In this document: positions 61,347 through 64,000 of the stretch, piece after piece | How positions within the stretch are numbered: the first letter of the stretch is position 1 | Layout of the letters: each line of letters begins with the position of its first letter | From: Pseudoalteromonas luteoviolacea | GTDB lineage: Bacteria; Pseudomonadota; Gammaproteobacteria; Enterobacterales; Alteromonadaceae | DNA: 64,000 nt | Assembly: GCF_001696455.1 (NCBI RefSeq) | Contig: NZ_MAUJ01000002.1 | Location: forward strand, 310,001 to 374,000 | Direction: 5' to 3' | The notes under the pieces: model-generated | Told to the model about the DNA's origin: nothing | Seen by the model: only the letters and a program-made list of their open reading frames with translations | Database searches by the model: none | Position numbers and translations under genes: made by a program

Positions 61347-64000
61347 TTAATCTGCTCTCCTTAATTTATTTAAACCTGAGCAAGCTTTGCGCTTTTTCAT
61401 CAACCAATAACAACTTGGTACAAAGAAAAAAGACAATACTGTTGTCAGTACTGTTCCTCCCGCAATAGCAATTGCAAATGGTGGCCAGAAACTCCCGCCA
61501 GCTAAGATCAAAGGCAAGAAACCGCCAACGGTCGTGATTGTTGTCGAGGTGATGTGTCTCGCGCAGGTCATTACAGAGGTGACAATCTCTTCCATTTCAG
61601 TGGCATCGTTAGCTCGTAATTCCGATAAAATTACAATTGCCGCATTAATCGCCAGCCCCATTAAACCAAGCAAACCAATGATGACGGTAAAGCCAAATGG
61701 GTGCCCAGCGATGTAAACACTTAAAATCCCTAACATAGCAGATTGAAAAGCTGTAATTAAAATCAGCCCGGTCGTGGTAAATGAATTGAAAGTTAAAACT
61801 AAAACTGTGATAAGCAACACGAAAATCACCCCAACTTTACCCAGTAAACTGCCTACTGCCTGATCCCTTTGTTGAGATTCTCCCCCTATTTCCAACCTAT
61901 AACCTACTGGCAATGAAAGTTGCGACAGCTCTAGTTGCTGCTGAATATCTTTCAGTACTTTAGCTGGCAAGACATCGGTGCGCAAAAAGGCTTCAACCAC
62001 ATTCACTCTCTCACCATTTCGGCGATGGATCGTACTTTGTTCAGGCACGATTCTGCTCGTTGCAAACGCAGACAACAACAGTGGTTGACTACCCATAACT
62101 TCTACATCTGCCAATCCGTCTAAATCTGCACGGTAATGGTCATCGAATCTGACTCTAACTGGCACAGTTTCCGTCCCCTCCAGCACGCTTGCTACATCAA
62201 CACCCTGAGACTGTGCTTGCAACTGCGCAGCAACACGTTGCGCTTGAGCGCCTGCATGCGTTAATTGGGACTCCAATGCAAGCACTTCTACTTTCGCTGC
62301 GCCAGATTGTAAGGTCGTTCGTGTGTGTGTTACATCTGGATGAGCAATCACTGTTTGCTTCACTTTTTTCCCAATCTCCGACAGCTGATTTAGTTCAGGG
62401 CCAAAGATCCGGATCTCGATAGGTGCGTTGAATGGTGGGCCTTGCTCCAGTTTTCTGACTAAAGTTTGTGCCTCAGGAAACGCCCTGTCTAATTCAATCT
62501 GCAAGGTTTTTATTAGTTCATTGGCGCGCTCAAAATCAGTTACTTTTACCATTGCCTGCGCGTAGTTTCGTGCGCCTTTATCTCTTTGCAATAAGTTGTA
62601 GTAAAAAATGGGAATATTGCGGCCAACCATCCAATCAAGCCTCTCAATCCCCTCATGCTTGAGGATCTGCTGCTCCATTTTTTCTACTAATCTTTTAGTC
62701 GCCTGAATACTCGCATTGTCTGACAATCGGACTTCAATATGGAACATGTCTCTATCAGCTGGTGGGAAAAATTGCTCAGTCAGCTGCCCCGCACTGATAA
62801 ACCCCAGTACAGGTAAAACCATCACGCCCACAATTGTGACCAATGGTCTTTTAAGCGCCCGTTTCAAAATGTTCTCAAAACCAGAGCTTAGCTTTGAAAT
62901 TGTGAGTCCTTGTGCTAATAAACCATGGTCTTTCGTATCTCCAACTATTACATATTTACCAGCAAACACCGCAATCAAAGTATGTGAAATCAAATAGGAG
63001 CCTATCAAAGCGAAAATTACACTTAGGGCAATCCCACCCACAAACTCACCAGACGGTCCTGGCATTAACACAATCGGCATAAATGCCAAAATGGTCGTCA
63101 AGGTAGAGCTCATTAAAGGCATCCAAAAGTGATTAACCGCTTTTGTTACGGCCTCTAGCGCTTTCATACCCTGTTGCCGATACCGTTGCACCGCATCGGT
63201 AATAACAATAGCGTTGTCCACCATAATACCTAATGCCACAACAAGCCCAGTGACTGATATTTGATGGATCGGTAGCCCATATATATTCATGCACGCTAAC
63301 GTAAACATCACTGTCAGTGGCAATGCCAAGCCAACAATGAGTGCTGCACGTAACCCTAAAGTCAAAAACAGCACCGCCAATATGAGCCCAAAGCCAACTA
63401 AAATGTTGTTGAGCAATCCACCGAGTCTTTCTTCGGTATATCCTTTTTGGTCAAATAAACTATGCAATTGAATATTGTTGGGCAGCGTTTGACTGAATTT
63501 CGTTAATTCTTCATCAATCTGATCCGAAAACTTATCAATACGTACATCTGGCAGCATCCTAATACCTAAGTACGCTCCGGGCATGCCATCTATCCAAGCA
63601 ATCTCAGGCTGAGGGTCAACCAAGGTACGCTCTATGGTAGCGATATCCCTTAGGAGCACTTGGCCAAAATGCACATCGCTTTGGATTGGAATAGCAGCTA
63701 TTCTTTGCACAGATGTGAACTCGCCGCTTAGCTCTACTTGCATCTGAATTTGTTGATTACTCAGTATGCCCGCCGCCACTTTCGCGTCTGCATTTTTAAT
63801 CGCTTGCGCAACTTGCTCAAAAGAAAGGCCTGCTAATTTTAGCTTGGCAGGTTCTAGCGTGATCCTGATTTCTTCGTCAGCCACCCCAAACAAGTGTACG
63901 ACCTCAACGCCCGACTGATTTCGCAGCCGATTGCGCAACTCTTTTGTATATCGGTTAACCGCCACTTGTTTAGCTTGCTGAAGTGACATTGAACCAGCCT
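61347..64000 (-). CDS. RND efflux transporter, 5' end cut by window edge
   Basis: Proton-driven inner-membrane pump of the AcrB/HAE superfamily. About 884 residues are visible; the open frame continues past the right edge (A-G-S before the Met at 63989), so roughly 140 N-terminal residues are missing. The visible part holds porter-domain pieces (GVEVVHLFGVADEEIRI), the second half of the first membrane bundle with the proton-relay helix LGIMVDNAIVITD, the second periplasmic loop and the second bundle, ending in MKKRKACSGLNKLR. Membrane-fusion and outer-membrane partners must lie to the right. Substrate is not evident. Confidence 0.9.
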   Translation of the reverse strand, partial: AGSMSLQQAKQVAVNRYTKELRNRLRNQSGVEVVHLFGVADEEIRITLEPAKLKLAGLSFEQVAQAIKNADAKVAAGILSNQQIQMQVELSGEFTSVQRIAAIPIQSDVHFGQVLLRDIATIERTLVDPQPEIAWIDGMPGAYLGIRMLPDVRIDKFSDQIDEELTKFSQTLPNNIQLHSLFDQKGYTEERLGGLLNNILVGFGLILAVLFLTLGLRAALIVGLALPLTVMFTLACMNIYGLPIHQISVTGLVVALGIMVDNAIVITDAVQRYRQQGMKALEAVTKAVNHFWMPLMSSTLTTILAFMPIVLMPGPSGEFVGGIALSVIFALIGSYLISHTLIAVFAGKYVIVGDTKDHGLLAQGLTISKLSSGFENILKRALKRPLVTIVGVMVLPVLGFISAGQLTEQFFPPADRDMFHIEVRLSDNASIQATKRLVEKMEQQILKHEGIERLDWMVGRNIPIFYYNLLQRDKGARNYAQAMVKVTDFERANELIKTLQIELDRAFPEAQTLVRKLEQGPPFNAPIEIRIFGPELNQLSEIGKKVKQTVIAHPDVTHTRTTLQSGAAKVEVLALESQLTHAGAQAQRVAAQLQAQSQGVDVASVLEGTETVPVRVRFDDHYRADLDGLADVEVMGSQPLLLSAFATSRIVPEQSTIHRRNGERVNVVEAFLRTDVLPAKVLKDIQQQLELSQLSLPVGYRLEIGGESQQRDQAVGSLLGKVGVIFVLLITVLVLTFNSFTTTGLILITAFQSAMLGILSVYIAGHPFGFTVIIGLLGLMGLAINAAIVILSELRANDATEMEEIVTSVMTCARHITSTTITTVGGFLPLILAGGSFWPPFAIAIAGGTVLTTVLSFFFVPSCYWLMKKRKACSGLNKLRRAD

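Overview
The window looks like chromosome from a marine gammaproteobacterium of the Alteromonadales, most probably Pseudoalteromonas or a close relative. This rests on gene content and protein style, not a database search: AT-leaning DNA, TonB-dependent receptors, RlmF, SodA, paired bacterioferritins with Bfd, many sensory kinases, an H-NOX sensor with its kinase, Sel1-repeat lipoproteins and gammaproteobacterial Fur and Zur sites. I saw no rRNA, tRNA, insertion sequence, prophage or CRISPR array. Both edges cut genes: a TonB-dependent receptor on the left and an RND efflux pump on the right.

Layout. 1-8.5 kb: receptor end, TPR-sulfotransferase, alpha/beta hydrolase, rlmF, REC-histidine kinase, tdk, periplasmic solute-binding protein. 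8.7-11.3 kb: an iron/oxidative-stress island (sodA with a small partner, two bacterioferritin subunits, bfd) with Fur-like sites. 11.5-18.8 kb: hybrid kinase, CDF metal exporter, then an unusual envelope trio (degenerate NERD protein and two paralogous WD40 lipoproteins). 19-21 kb: a small membrane protein and a His-rich AztD-like lipoprotein behind a near-consensus Zur box. 21-27.6 kb: a probable trehalose locus (trehalase, MFS transporter, LacI regulator, TonB receptor) with two identical 14-bp LacI-type palindromes. 27.8-34.8 kb: secreted zinc phospholipase C-like protein, YgeA-type racemase, outer-membrane barrel, threonine aldolase, cupin/DUF2938 operon. 34.9-44.2 kb: hybrid kinase, BLUF photoreceptor, GGDEF-like/EAL protein, a TPR-like protein, a giant Sel1-repeat lipoprotein. 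44.3-52 kb: dGTPase, S9 peptidase, LysR regulator, DUF4124 metallopeptidase-like protein, small membrane proteins. 52-59.5 kb: PLD-helicase-DUF3427 protein, exported RTX-repeat protein, H-NOX with its kinase. 59.6-64 kb: tpm, a divergent MerR regulator, a possible peptide gene, the RND pump.

Regulatory wiring visible in the DNA: (1) the same MerR-type operator, inside a promoter with a 19-bp spacer, lies upstream of both tpm (60.3 kb) and the distant DUF2938/cupin operon (34.8 kb), suggesting one regulon run by the MerR protein at 60.45 kb; (2) the LacI palindrome joins receptor, transporter and trehalase; (3) a Zur box precedes the His-rich lipoprotein; (4) Fur-like boxes flank the bacterioferritin genes. 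The two Bfr subunits are complementary: one keeps the ferroxidase ligands but lacks the haem methionine, the other the reverse.

The least explained items are the NERD/WD40 envelope trio, the PLD-helicase-DUF3427 protein as a possible stand-alone defence gene, the MerR-linked tpm/DUF2938/cupin regulon and a short Lys-rich peptide ORF at 60.9 kb with its own ribosome site and terminator.
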